A stretch of DNA of 64,000 bases, from NCBI RefSeq assembly GCF_030848945.1, contig NZ_JANHAX010000001.1, forward strand, positions 62,001 to 126,000. Reading direction: 5' to 3'. Numbering within the stretch: the stretch's first letter is position 1; each line of letters starts with the position of its first letter. Position numbers and translations under genes: made by a program. Origin of the DNA: Marimonas arenosa. Its GTDB lineage: Bacteria; Pseudomonadota; Alphaproteobacteria; Rhodobacterales; Rhodobacteraceae. The notes under the pieces were generated by a model that made no database searches, had not been told where the DNA came from, and saw nothing but the letters and a program-made list of their open reading frames with translations. Positions 29,239-38,706 of this stretch are shown in pieces.

Positions 29239-30236
<998 letters not shown>

Positions 30237-30247
30237 GCGGCGCCGGC

Positions 30248-30835
30248 TTAGGCTGGCTTGCGGGCGATGAAGTCGATATAGGCGGCGATACCCTTTCCGG
30301 ATTGGGCCTCGCGTTCGTATTCCGACACCTCCAAAATTTCCCAGCCGGGGAAGCTCTCGCGCAGGGTTTTTTCGGTATACATGTTGGCGACATGCGGCGG
30401 GCCGCCAGTGCCGTGCACGACCTGTTCGGGGGTATAGCCGTGCAGCATGACGATACCGCCCGGCTTCGTGACCTTTTGCATCTTGGCAAACAGCTTGTTG
30501 CGGTCGACCGGGCCGACGAACTGAATGAAAAGGCCGGCGACGATGTCGTATTCACCCGGGAACTCCTGGGCCATCACGTCGAACTGGCGGAAATCCACGG
30601 TGACGCCGCGGTCCGTCGCCAGGGCCCGGGCCTTACGCAGGGCCGAAGGAGCGAATTCCAGCGCCGTCACCTGCAGGCCTTTTTCGGCCAAGTAGACCGA
30701 GTTGCGGCCTTCACCGTCAGCGACCGACAGGACGGTCAGCCCCGGTTTGAGCCAAGCCTCGTGGTCGACCAAGAACCGGGCCGGTTCTTTACCGAAGACA
30801 TAATCCGATGTTGCGGCGAAACGTTCTTCCCACAT
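30248..30835 (-). CDS. SAM-dependent methyltransferase, TehB-like
   Basis: 195 aa. Motif I is reduced to LSVADGEGRNSVYLAEKGL, typical of the TehB/thiol-methyltransferase-like subfamily. FDVMAQEFPGEYDIV and PGGIVMLHGYTPEQ complete the fold. The substrate is unknown. It is downstream of infC, but a terminator-like hairpin lies between them, so it may have its own promoter. Confidence 0.75.
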   Translation of the reverse strand: MWEERFAATSDYVFGKEPARFLVDHEAWLKPGLTVLSVADGEGRNSVYLAEKGLQVTALEFAPSALRKARALATDRGVTVDFRQFDVMAQEFPGEYDIVAGLFIQFVGPVDRNKLFAKMQKVTKPGGIVMLHGYTPEQVVHGTGGPPHVANMYTEKTLRESFPGWEILEVSEYEREAQSGKGIAAYIDFIARKPA

Positions 30836-30855
30836 GGGCCTGTCTCTCTCGTCTG

Positions 30856-30885
30856 AAAAGAAAACGCCCCACCGGGGACGAGGCG
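30856..30885 (-). terminator. Probable intrinsic terminator after infC
   Basis: Minus strand: CGCCTC, a nine-base loop, GGGGCG (six pairs with one G-U), then TTTTCTTTT. It lies 20 bases after the infC stop. Confidence 0.65.
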
Positions 30886-30904
30886 CGGCAATCGGCAGCA
30901 GCGG

Positions 30905-31444
30905 TTACCTGGGCGCGATCATCATGATCATCTGGCGCCCTTCCATCTTCGGCATGTTCTCGACCTTGCCGATTTCGGCGATGTCCTCGGCGACCCGCTC
31001 AAGCAGTTCGCGTCCAAGGTTCTGGTGCGCCATCTCGCGGCCGCGAAAGCGCAACGTGACCTTTACCTTGTCGCCGTTGTTCAGAAACTTGACTACGTTG
31101 CGCATTTTCACGTCGTAATCGTGCGTGTCGGTGTTGGGGCGGAATTTCACCTCCTTCACCTCAATGGTCTTCTGTTTCTTGCGGGCTTCGGATTCACGTT
31201 TCTGCTGTTCGTACTTAAACTTGCCGAAATCCATGATTTTGCAGACCGGCGGAGTGGCATTGGGCGAGATTTCCACCAGGTCAAGGCCGGCCTCTTCCGC
31301 CAAGTCGAGCGCGCGTTCAGGGGTCACAACCCCATGGTTTTCGCCTTCGGCGCCGATCAGGCGGATTTCCGTGGCGCGGATCTTGTCATTGACGCGAGGG
31401 CCGGTGTCGCGCGTGGGCGGCGCGTTGTGAGGTCTGCGGGCTAT
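30905..31444 (-). CDS. infC: Translation initiation factor IF-3, ATA start codon
   Basis: 179 aa from an ATA codon at 31444-31442. IF-3 binds the 30S subunit and rejects wrong start codons. The N-terminal domain ([41 protein letters not shown]) and C-terminal domain ([13 protein letters not shown]) are complete and match the usual length of about 180. The frame has a TGA five codons before the ATA and no ATG, GTG or TTG until residue 40, deep inside the N-terminal domain. AAGGA lies about eight bases upstream of the ATA. Non-standard starts are known for infC and allow IF-3 to repress its own synthesis. Confidence 0.92.
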   Translation of the reverse strand: MARRPHNAPPTRDTGPRVNDKIRATEIRLIGAEGENHGVVTPERALDLAEEAGLDLVEISPNATPPVCKIMDFGKFKYEQQKRESEARKKQKTIEVKEVKFRPNTDTHDYDVKMRNVVKFLNNGDKVKVTLRFRGREMAHQNLGRELLERVAEDIAEIGKVENMPKMEGRQMIMMIAPR

Positions 31445-31647
31445 GGTTTTGTTCCTTCAGTTGTGGATCAGGCTTTCAGAGCCATCAGGGTATCGCCGCG
31501 CGGGGGGCGATTCAAGCGGCAATAATTCGCCGGTTGTGAGCCGGGGGCGGCGTGTTTTCCCCTTGCCGTTGCGCTATGATGGGCGGCATCTGCCGGATGT
31601 AGAACGGCTCGCGCGAGCGAGGACGACAAGACCGAAAGGAATAAACC

Positions 31648-32448
31648 ATGAAAAACCTGTTGTGGGTGGTTGTGATCGCGATTTTGCTGGGTGTGGGCTA
31701 TTATGTATATAAGGGTCAGTCCGTCACAGAAGCTGTTGATTCCGCTACCGAAACCGTATCCGAGACAAGCGAAACGGCCGGCGACGCCGTGTCTGACGCC
31801 GCCAGCGAGGCTGCGCAGGCCGCCAGCGACGCGGCGCAGAGCGCAGTCGATACCGCAACGCAAGCCGCCGAAAGCGCCGCCGATGCGGCAGGGCAGGCGG
31901 TGGAAAGCGCCACCGAAGCGGCCAGCGACGCGGCCCAGGCCGTGAGTGAAACTGCCAGCGAGGCTGCCACCGCAGCCACCGAGGCGGCCAGCGGTGCCGT
32001 CGAAAGCGCGACCGAGGCCGCGGGCGCGGCTGTGGATGCGGCGACCGAAGCAGCCGAATCGGCTGCTGAGACGGCTGGCGACGCCGCCAGCGATGCCGCG
32101 AGCACGGCGACGGAGGCGGCGACTGACGCGGTCGATACCGCAACCGGGGCAGCGACCGAGAGTGCAGCACCTGCAGCCGATGCGGTCGAAGAGTCCACCG
32201 CCGCGGCCACGGAAGCCGCGACCGAACCGGCGCCGGAAGCGGCAACCGAGCCCGCCAGCGAGGGGATCATGCAGTATCTAACGCCGGAGACGTTCGACGC
32301 GTCGAAGGTCACCGAAATGATTGAGGCCTCGGACAAGATCTCGGCGCCAATCAAGGTGATCATCAAGGCCGGGATCGAGAAGGCGACGGAAGATCCGTCG
32401 CGGATTCCGCAGCTGATCGACCAAATCAAGGGCTATCTCAAACTCTGA
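31648..32448 (+). CDS. Membrane-anchored alanine-rich 11-residue-repeat protein
   Basis: 266 aa. A short N-terminal membrane helix (LLWVVVIAILLGVGYYVY) is followed by about 175 residues almost wholly of Ala, Thr, Ser, Glu and Asp with clear 11-residue periodicity (ATEAASGAVES, ATEAAGAAVDA, ATEAATDAVDT), the pattern of LEA-type amphipathic helices but without Lys. The last 60 residues are a normal-composition domain (YLTPETFDASKVTEMI...). It should form a long acidic rod on the outer face of the membrane. AAAGGAA precedes the ATG. The function is unknown; it is divergent from infC. Confidence 0.75.
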   Translation: MKNLLWVVVIAILLGVGYYVYKGQSVTEAVDSATETVSETSETAGDAVSDAASEAAQAASDAAQSAVDTATQAAESAADAAGQAVESATEAASDAAQAVSETASEAATAATEAASGAVESATEAAGAAVDAATEAAESAAETAGDAASDAASTATEAATDAVDTATGAATESAAPAADAVEESTAAATEAATEPAPEAATEPASEGIMQYLTPETFDASKVTEMIEASDKISAPIKVIIKAGIEKATEDPSRIPQLIDQIKGYLKL

Positions 32449-32466
32449 GCTCGACTCCGAAAAAGC

Positions 32467-32504
32467 GAAACCGCCGCTGGGATACCCTGCGGCGGTTTCT
32501 TTTT
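32467..32504. terminator. Bidirectional terminator
   Basis: An 11-bp perfect stem (32467-32477 with 32489-32499) with TTTCTTTTT on the plus side and AAAAAGC before it on the other. It can end both the alanine-rich gene (plus) and fpr (minus), which converge here. Confidence 0.88.
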
Positions 32505-32522
32505 GCGAATCTTGCCCGCGGT

Positions 32523-33362
32523 TCAGTCGAGAAAGGCTTTTTCGACCACGTATTGTTTGGGATCGGAATTGGCGCCTTCCTCGAGCCCCATTTCTTCCAG
32601 CATCTCTTTCAGTTCGAGATTGAAGGCAAGATTGCCGCAGATCATTGCGCGGTCGTTTTCAGGGCAAATCGGCTCGACGCCCAAGTCCTTGTAGGCCTCA
32701 CCAGAACGCAGCAGATCGGTGATCCGACCCATTTTGGGGCTCTCCTCCCGCGTGGTGGTGGGGTAGTATTTGAGCTTCTTGAGGTTTTCTTCGCCGAGGA
32801 ATTCGGCCAGCATCTCGTCGCTGCGGATCTGGTCGATCAACTCCTTGCCGTATTGCAGTTCGCCAACTTCGCGGCAGGTGTGGGTGATGATAACCTCGTC
32901 GTAATCTTCGTAGGTCTGCGGGTCGCGCAGCAGCGACGCGAAGGGGGCAATCCCGGTGCCGGTGGCGAAAAACCAGATGCGTTTGCCGGGCAGCAGTGCG
33001 TCATGCACCAGTGTGCCTACGGGTTTCGGGCGCAGGATCACCTCGTCGCCGGGCTGGATATGCTGCAGTTTCGAGGTGAGCGGCCCGTCTTGCACCTTGA
33101 TCGAGTAGAATTCGAGTTCCTCGTCCCAGGACGGCGAGGCAATCGAGTAGGCCCGCAAGAGCGGCTTGCCGTTGTCGCCCATCAACCCGATCATCACGAA
33201 CTCGCCCGATCGGAAGCGCAGCGAAGCCGGGCGCGTTACACGAAAGGAAAACAGCCGGTCGGTCCAGTGCTTGACCGACAGCACGGTCTGGGCGTCGGGC
33301 ATGGCGGGGGCTTTGGGCGCCTTGGGCGCGTTTGTCTCGGTCACGTGTGTCGACTCGTTCAT
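32523..33362 (-). CDS. fpr: Ferredoxin--NADP+ reductase
   Basis: 279 aa. This FAD enzyme exchanges electrons between NADPH and ferredoxin or flavodoxin. The FAD motif RAYSIASPSWDEELEFYSI and the NADP motif FATGTGIAPFASLLRD are intact, and the bacterial-type C-terminus ends AFLD. The N-terminus (residues 8-25, TETNAPKAPKAPA) is the extended Rhodobacter type. The leader has a hairpin and an FNR-like box. In related genomes it ends an assimilatory sulfate-reduction operon; here the other genes are missing. Confidence 0.93.
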   Translation of the reverse strand: MNESTHVTETNAPKAPKAPAMPDAQTVLSVKHWTDRLFSFRVTRPASLRFRSGEFVMIGLMGDNGKPLLRAYSIASPSWDEELEFYSIKVQDGPLTSKLQHIQPGDEVILRPKPVGTLVHDALLPGKRIWFFATGTGIAPFASLLRDPQTYEDYDEVIITHTCREVGELQYGKELIDQIRSDEMLAEFLGEENLKKLKYYPTTTREESPKMGRITDLLRSGEAYKDLGVEPICPENDRAMICGNLAFNLELKEMLEEMGLEEGANSDPKQYVVEKAFLD

Positions 33363-33387
33363 AATTGTTCGTGGGCAAACGAAACTG

Positions 33388-33411
33388 CCCCTCCTTAACA
33401 GATCGGAGGGG
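33388..33411 (-). promoter_or_regulatory. Hairpin in the fpr leader
   Basis: CCCCTCC (mRNA 5' side, 33411-33405) pairs with GGAGGGG (33394-33388) around a ten-base loop. It would hide a GGAGG about 25 bases before the fpr ATG. No better ribosome site is visible near the ATG, so the leader may control translation, but this is not shown. Confidence 0.4.
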
Positions 33412-33439
33412 GTTTAGAAGGTATATCTTTAGTGTGTCT

Positions 33440-33453
33440 TTGATCTGGCTCAA
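33440..33453. promoter_or_regulatory. FNR/FnrL-like box upstream of fpr
   Basis: TTGATCTGGCTCAA matches the FNR consensus TTGAT-N4-ATCAA at nine of ten fixed positions. Its centre is about 85 bases before the fpr start. One near-consensus match could be chance. Confidence 0.35.
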
Positions 33454-33528
33454 ATGGTGGCGGCGGACCACACAACCGTCGCGCCGACCTGTCAGGGCCG
33501 GCGCGACGCTTTTCCGAAGGTAGGGGGG

Positions 33529-33786
33529 TTACTCGGCGGCGAGGTCGGAGGCCAGAACCGGCACCGGGCCGTTTTCGGTGATCTCGATCGGGGTCAGGCG
33601 CGGCGCATCGACCAGGCGGGTTTGTTTCGAGGCAACGAACAGACGGAAATCGGCGTGCTTGTCATCGTCGATGAACTCGGCATGCAGGATCTCGGGGCTC
33701 CATTCGTCGCAGCCGGTGAGATAGACGCGATTGCCGCTGGAGCGGGCGGTGGCGGTGACAACCTTGGGCGAAATGTCAGTGGACAT
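33529..33786 (-). CDS. DUF2849 protein
   Basis: 85 aa. The start TDISPKVVTATARSSGNRVY and acidic C-terminus match DUF2849, a small family usually encoded beside sulfite/nitrite reductase (cysI) in alphaproteobacteria. Its biochemical function is unknown. Here it is alone: fpr begins 166 bases downstream, and no cysI, cysH or cysG is present. It is divergent from the Lrp-type regulator. Confidence 0.75.
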   Translation of the reverse strand: MSTDISPKVVTATARSSGNRVYLTGCDEWSPEILHAEFIDDDKHADFRLFVASKQTRLVDAPRLTPIEITENGPVPVLASDLAAE

Positions 33787-33933
33787 GGGAATGTTCCTTC
33801 GATTGGATTTGCGCTTGGTGTCAATTTAGGAAATAGTTCCGGTTATGCGCCAGAGGTCTAGAGTAATAAGAACATACGTTCTGCGAAGCCCGGGTTTTCG
33901 TGGGTTTGTTCGCCAAAATGGAAGGATGTGACG

Positions 33934-34395
33934 ATGCCGGTTCGGCTAGATGATCTAGACCGGAAGATTCTTTCGGAGCTGCAACGCGATGCGGGACAGT
34001 CGCTGGACGAAATCGCGAAAAAAGTGAGCTCTTCAAAGACACCGGTGTGGAACCGGGTGAAGAAGATGCGCGAGGCTGGTGTGATCCGGCAACAGACGGT
34101 GTTGCTCGATGCCGAGGCGTTGGGGTTCGAGGCCTGTTTCTTCGTTCTGATCCGCACCAGCGAACACGAGGCGGAGTGGCAGGCGCGGTTTCTGAAAGCG
34201 TTGCAGGACCGGCCCGAGGTGCAGGAGGCGCATCGGCTGGCCGGCGATATCGACTATATCCTGAAGGTGCGGGTGAAAAACGCACGCGCCTACGATTCCT
34301 TTTATCAGGCGCTGATTTCCGAGGTGAAGGTGCATAACGTGACGGCGCTTCTCAGCATGGAGGAGATCAAGGCGAGCGTGGCGCTGCCGCTGTGA
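33934..34395 (+). CDS. Lrp/AsnC family transcriptional regulator
   Basis: 153 aa. An N-terminal helix-turn-helix (LDRKILSELQRDAGQSLDEI and SKTPVWNRVKKM) is followed by the ligand-binding alpha-beta sandwich with LAGDIDYILKVRVKN. I take the ATG at 33934 because GGAAGGA lies seven bases upstream; the GTG at 33928 is too close to that site. It probably regulates the divergent DUF2849/sulfur locus, possibly sensing an amino acid such as cysteine; the ligand is an inference. Confidence 0.88.
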   Translation: MPVRLDDLDRKILSELQRDAGQSLDEIAKKVSSSKTPVWNRVKKMREAGVIRQQTVLLDAEALGFEACFFVLIRTSEHEAEWQARFLKALQDRPEVQEAHRLAGDIDYILKVRVKNARAYDSFYQALISEVKVHNVTALLSMEEIKASVALPL

Positions 34396-34497
34396 CCAGG
34401 CCAGGGGTTGGCGAAGTCGCTGTTCGCGCGCGGGTCGGCTTTCTGAAGCTCTGCTTCGGGTCGTCGCGGTTCTGGTCCCGGTCGAATCCGTGCGGTT

Positions 34498-35664
34498 CTA
34501 GCCGCGCCTGACCATCAGCCGGGTGAGACCGCGGAAGTGGTAGGTGTCGGCATAGCGCGGCGGTTCTGCCAGCCGCAGTCCGGGACAGCGTTGAAACAGG
34601 GTCGCAAGCGCAATGCGTATCTCGAGCCGCGCCAGGGGCGCGCCGATGCAGAAATGGATACCGCCGCCAAAGCTGTGGTTGGTGACGATGGGGCGCGCCG
34701 GATCGAAGCGATCGGGATCGGGCCATTGCGCGGGGTCGCGATTGGCGCCTGCAAGCAGCAGGCCGACCTGGTCGCCGCGGGCAAACCGGTGGCCGAAGAC
34801 GGTGGCGTCTTCATAGACGTGGCGGGTGAACAAATGCAGCGGCGGGTCGAAGCGCAGGGTTTCTTCGACCGTTGCCTCGGTGATGGGCGGTTTGCCGTGG
34901 TCGAGCAGGGTCTTCACTGCATTGCCGAGACTGTGCACCGTCGCCTCGTGCCCGGCGTTGAGCAGTAAAATGCAAGTGGTGATCAGTTCGTCGGTGGTCA
35001 GGTGGACGCCGTCTTCTTCCGCGGTGATCAGCTGTGTGATCAGATCGTCGCGCGGGTCGCGGCGGCGGCGGTCGATGTATCGGCGCATGAACGCGGCGAA
35101 ATCCGTGGCTGCGCCGGCAGCGGCCTCTTCCATCGCGCGAGTGCGGCGGGCCTGGTACATGCCGACAATGGCGTGTGACCAGGCGAGCAACTGCGCCGCC
35201 ATCTCTTCGGGCACGCCGAGCAGACGGCAGATGATGCGGATGGGAATTGGTGTCGCGAAACCCGACAACAGGTCGAAAGGTTCCTCCGGGAAGGTGTCGA
35301 TCAACGCATGCGCCAGGGCCTTGATCTCGGGCGCGAGTACGGCGATGCGAGCCGAGGTGAAAGTGCGGGTCAGCAACCGACGGATGCGGCTGTGGCGCGG
35401 CGGTTCGAGCTCGAGCAGGGAATGGGCTTCGAGTGCGTAGAACGGGGCGAGGTGCGGCGGGATCTCGGGGGCCAACTCGGCCGGGCATTCGCGGCCCAAG
35501 CGTCGGTCGCGCAGAAGTGCGTGCACGGCGGCGTGCGAGGTCGCACAGACGAGGCCGTAGTCAACCCAGTAGACCAGTTCGCCGGCGGCGCGGGCGCGAG
35601 CATAGAACGGGTAGGGGTTCTGGACGAACCCGGGATCGCTGGGTGACTGGCGGAGCTGCTGCAT
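34498..35664 (-). CDS. Cytochrome P450
   Basis: 388 aa, a soluble bacterial class I P450. The I-helix oxygen motif is LLNAGHEAT near residue 240, the K-helix ExxR is EETLR, and the haem loop is FGGGIHFCIGAPLAR with Cys as the axial ligand. Substrate cannot be read. No ferredoxin gene is adjacent. The start lies 59 bases from divergent dctB. Confidence 0.92.
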   Translation of the reverse strand: MQQLRQSPSDPGFVQNPYPFYARARAAGELVYWVDYGLVCATSHAAVHALLRDRRLGRECPAELAPEIPPHLAPFYALEAHSLLELEPPRHSRIRRLLTRTFTSARIAVLAPEIKALAHALIDTFPEEPFDLLSGFATPIPIRIICRLLGVPEEMAAQLLAWSHAIVGMYQARRTRAMEEAAAGAATDFAAFMRRYIDRRRRDPRDDLITQLITAEEDGVHLTTDELITTCILLLNAGHEATVHSLGNAVKTLLDHGKPPITEATVEETLRFDPPLHLFTRHVYEDATVFGHRFARGDQVGLLLAGANRDPAQWPDPDRFDPARPIVTNHSFGGGIHFCIGAPLARLEIRIALATLFQRCPGLRLAEPPRYADTYHFRGLTRLMVRRG

Positions 35665-35723
35665 GGCGTCATTTGCGGCAAGGCGTCTGGTCTTTGCAAG
35701 CGGGGCGCGGTTAAATCGGCGCT

Positions 35724-37400
35724 ATGGAACACGGGGTCATCAGACGTGGCTGGCTGGTGCTGGGCTTTCTCGCCGCGGTGGCGGCGATGTCCGCGGGCAT
35801 TTTCACCTATGGCTATGGCCAGGCGCTGGACCGGCTGGCGCAGCAAGGGATGGCCGACCTGTCCTTGGCGACCGACCGGCTGACCGGGCAGCTGCAGCGC
35901 TATCAGGAGATGGCGGTGCTGCTGGCGCCGCACCCGACGCTGGATGCCGGCGACCGTGACGCGGCGAATGCACTGCTGCTGGCGGCTTCGGACAAGACGG
36001 CGGCACTGAACCTTATCCACGTCGATCGGACCGGGCGGGTGCTGGCCCGGGCGACAGCTGCGGGGGCGCAGAGCGTGGCGCAAGGCCCGTGGGTGGAACG
36101 GGCGATGCACGGGGCCTTGGGATCGGGCCACGGTTTCTTTGGTGATGATGCGCGACGGGCCTATGTCTATGCGGCGCCGAGATTCGCAGCCGACGGAGGG
36201 GTGACGGGGGCGCTGGTGGTGGCGGTTGATCTTGCAGCACTTGAGGATGACTGGCGCGGATCGCGCCCGGCGGTGTTTTTCGTGGACCAGGCCGGGGTGG
36301 TCTTCATCTCCAACCGATCCGAACTGCTGTTCTGGCGGCGTGACGGCGAGGGGCTGCGCCCGCAAGATGGCGCGGAGCCGAGCTTTGCCGTGACTTTGAG
36401 GTCCGGGCAGGAAATCTGGGCGCTGGATTGGGGGCCGTACATTCCACGCCGCGCGCTGCATCTGAAGCGGGACTTGCCGGTGATCGGAATGCGGGCAGAA
36501 GCGCTGGTGGATACCCTGCCGGCGCTGCGGTTGGCCGGGTTGCAGGCCGCGGTTTTCGCGGCTCTTTGGCTGGTGTTCGGTGCGTTTCTCTACCTGGCGA
36601 TGGAGCGGCGGCGGGCGTTGACGCTGGCCAACCGTCTGCTCGAGGCGCGGGTCGATGCCCGCACCAAAGAACTCAAACGCGCCCAAGCTGACCTGGTGCA
36701 GGCTGGCAAGCTGAGCGCGCTTGGGCAGATGAGCGCCGGGATCAGTCACGAGCTCAACCAGCCACTGATGGCAATCCGGCAGTTCGCCGAAAACGGCGCG
36801 GCCTTTCTCGACCGCAATTGTCCCGAAAGGGCGCAGGAGAACCTGGGCCGGATTTCGGACATGGCGGCGCGCGCGGCCCGTATCATCCGCAACCTGCGCG
36901 CCTTTGCCCGCAACGAAAGCGAACCGATGGGGCGGGTCGATCTTGGTCAGGTGATCGACACGGCGGTGGAACTGACCGAGGCCAGGCTGCGCAAGGATGA
37001 GGTCGCGCTGGACTGGGTGCGCCCGGCCGGGCCGGTTTTCGCCCTGGGCGGCGAGGTGCGGCTGGCTCAGGTCTTCGTCAACCTGATCAACAACGCCGCC
37101 GACGCCATGGCTGGGCAGGAGGGCTCGCGGCGCATTCGCATCGGAATCGAGGAAGGTCCGCAGCTTGCGGTGACGGTGCGAGATACCGGTCCTGGCATTT
37201 CCGACCCGGACCGGATCTTCGAGCCGTTCTATTCCACCAAGGAGGTGGGCAGCGAAGAAGGAATGGGCCTGGGGCTGTCGATTTCCTATGGTCTGGTGCA
37301 GAGTTTCGGCGGTAACATCCGTGGCGAGAACTGCGCTCCGCGCGGTGCCGCCTTCACCGTCGAGCTGGAGCGATGGCAGGACGAGGAGGCGGCAGCATGA
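35724..37400 (+). CDS. dctB: C4-dicarboxylate sensor histidine kinase DctB
   Basis: 558 aa. Two membrane helices (near residues 10-30 and 265-290) bracket a periplasmic double-PAS sensor. A coiled linker follows, then an H-box SHELNQPLMAIRQFAENG and a complete ATPase domain (NLINNAADAM, DTGPGI, GMGLGLSIS). It senses C4-dicarboxylates and phosphorylates DctD. The stop overlaps the dctD ATG by four bases. Confidence 0.92.
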   Translation: MEHGVIRRGWLVLGFLAAVAAMSAGIFTYGYGQALDRLAQQGMADLSLATDRLTGQLQRYQEMAVLLAPHPTLDAGDRDAANALLLAASDKTAALNLIHVDRTGRVLARATAAGAQSVAQGPWVERAMHGALGSGHGFFGDDARRAYVYAAPRFAADGGVTGALVVAVDLAALEDDWRGSRPAVFFVDQAGVVFISNRSELLFWRRDGEGLRPQDGAEPSFAVTLRSGQEIWALDWGPYIPRRALHLKRDLPVIGMRAEALVDTLPALRLAGLQAAVFAALWLVFGAFLYLAMERRRALTLANRLLEARVDARTKELKRAQADLVQAGKLSALGQMSAGISHELNQPLMAIRQFAENGAAFLDRNCPERAQENLGRISDMAARAARIIRNLRAFARNESEPMGRVDLGQVIDTAVELTEARLRKDEVALDWVRPAGPVFALGGEVRLAQVFVNLINNAADAMAGQEGSRRIRIGIEEGPQLAVTVRDTGPGISDPDRIFEPFYSTKEVGSEEGMGLGLSISYGLVQSFGGNIRGENCAPRGAAFTVELERWQDEEAAA

Positions 37401-38623
37401 CGCGCAAGGTGCTTCTGGTGGACGATGACGCGGCGGTGCGCGAGGCGCTGGGTCAGACGCTGGAACTGCACGACCTGGAGCCGGTTATCGCGGGATCTTT
37501 CGTGGTGGCGAAGGACCACATTTCGCCGGCCTTCGACGGGGTGATCCTGTCGGATATCCGCATGCCGGGACGTGACGGGTTTCACCTGCTCGACCATACA
37601 CGCACGGTGGACCCGGAACTCCCGGTGATATTGCTGACCGGCGAGGGCGATATCCCGATGGCGGTGAAGGCGATGGGGCAGGGGGCGTTCGCCTTTCTGG
37701 AAAAGCCCTGCGCGCCGGCCGACCTTGTCGGAGCGCTTCAGCGGGCATTGAAGACCCGGGCGCTGGTACTGGAAAACCGCCGTCTCAAGGTGCAGCTCGA
37801 GGCGGGCGACCCGGCCTCGCGGATGTTGTTCGGCACCTCGACACTTGCCGAGGATCTACGCCACCGGGTCCGTGCAGCCGCCGCAACCCAGGCCGAGGTT
37901 TTGGTGACGGGGGCGCCTGGGTCGGGGGTGTCGAAGGTCGCCGAGGTGATCCACCTGATGTCGAAGGCCGGGCAGGGCCCGTTCGTCAAGCGCCCTGCGG
38001 CGGGGTTGAAGCCTGGCGATCTGGAAATGCTCTGCCGCGAAGCCGCGGGGGGCTCGCTTTTTCTCGAGGAAATCGGAGCTCTGCCCGAACGCACGCAATA
38101 TGCCGCGCTGGAGCGGATCGAGCAGGGGGCCGGGGCGCGGGTGATCGCGGGCACGACGGCGGACCTGGATGCAAAGGTCGAGGACGGCGCGTTCAGCGCC
38201 GATCTGTTCTACCGGCTCGACGTGATGCGGGTGCGGATCCCGTCGCTGAAGGAACGGCCTGAGGACATTCCGGTGCTGTTCCGGCACTACGCGGCGCAGG
38301 CGGCCGAGCAGGCCGGGCTGACGCCGCCGGAGATCTTGCCCGAGCATCTGGCTGAGCTGATGGCGCGGGACTGGCCCGGCAATGCCCGTTCGCTGATGAG
38401 CGCCGCGATGCGCTTTGTTCTGGGTACGGCCGACGAGGTCGGCGGCGACGCCGGAGCGGGGCTGGCCGAGCAACTGGCGCGGGTGGAGCGCTCGCTGCTG
38501 GCGGCCGCGCTCGGGCGGCACAAGGGCCGCGCCAGTGCCGCCGCAGAGGCGCTCAAACTGCCGCGCAAGACTCTCTATGACAAGTTGGCCCGGCACGGGC
38601 TGAAGCCCGAAGATTTCCGCTGA
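37397..38623 (+). CDS. dctD: DctD response regulator with degenerate AAA+ domain
   Basis: 408 aa. The receiver is intact: acidic D9-D11, phospho-acceptor D53 (LSDIRMPG), T in LLTGEGD, K in LEKPC. In the AAA+ part, Walker A reads GAPGSGVSK without the normal Lys, Walker B has Glu for the first Asp (LFLEEIG), and the whole ELFGHEKGAFTGA loop that contacts sigma-54 is deleted. The Fis-type DNA-binding helix pair at the end (RASAAAEALKLPRKTLYDKL) is intact. It should bind DNA and respond to DctB but not activate sigma-54. GAGGAGG precedes the ATG. Confidence 0.9.
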   Translation: MTRKVLLVDDDAAVREALGQTLELHDLEPVIAGSFVVAKDHISPAFDGVILSDIRMPGRDGFHLLDHTRTVDPELPVILLTGEGDIPMAVKAMGQGAFAFLEKPCAPADLVGALQRALKTRALVLENRRLKVQLEAGDPASRMLFGTSTLAEDLRHRVRAAAATQAEVLVTGAPGSGVSKVAEVIHLMSKAGQGPFVKRPAAGLKPGDLEMLCREAAGGSLFLEEIGALPERTQYAALERIEQGAGARVIAGTTADLDAKVEDGAFSADLFYRLDVMRVRIPSLKERPEDIPVLFRHYAAQAAEQAGLTPPEILPEHLAELMARDWPGNARSLMSAAMRFVLGTADEVGGDAGAGLAEQLARVERSLLAAALGRHKGRASAAAEALKLPRKTLYDKLARHGLKPEDFR

Positions 38624-38674
38624 TCGGGTGAAGCTTGCTTCGGCCGGAAGTGCGGATTCGATACATAGCTAGGG

Positions 38675-38692
38675 TGTGCGGTTTTTCGCACA
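38675..38692. promoter_or_regulatory. Palindromic operator 1 upstream of dctP (probable DctD site)
   Basis: TGTGCGGTTTTTCGCACA, a perfect 6-bp inverted repeat around a six-base spacer. It is 215 bases upstream of the dctP start. Confidence 0.6.
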
Positions 38693-38706
38693 AGCGTGGA
38701 TCGGGT

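Noticed and set aside
31740..32260. Short DNA repeats that could look like a CRISPR or minisatellite
   Set aside because: They lie inside one open frame and follow an 11-codon protein pattern; there are no equal spacers.
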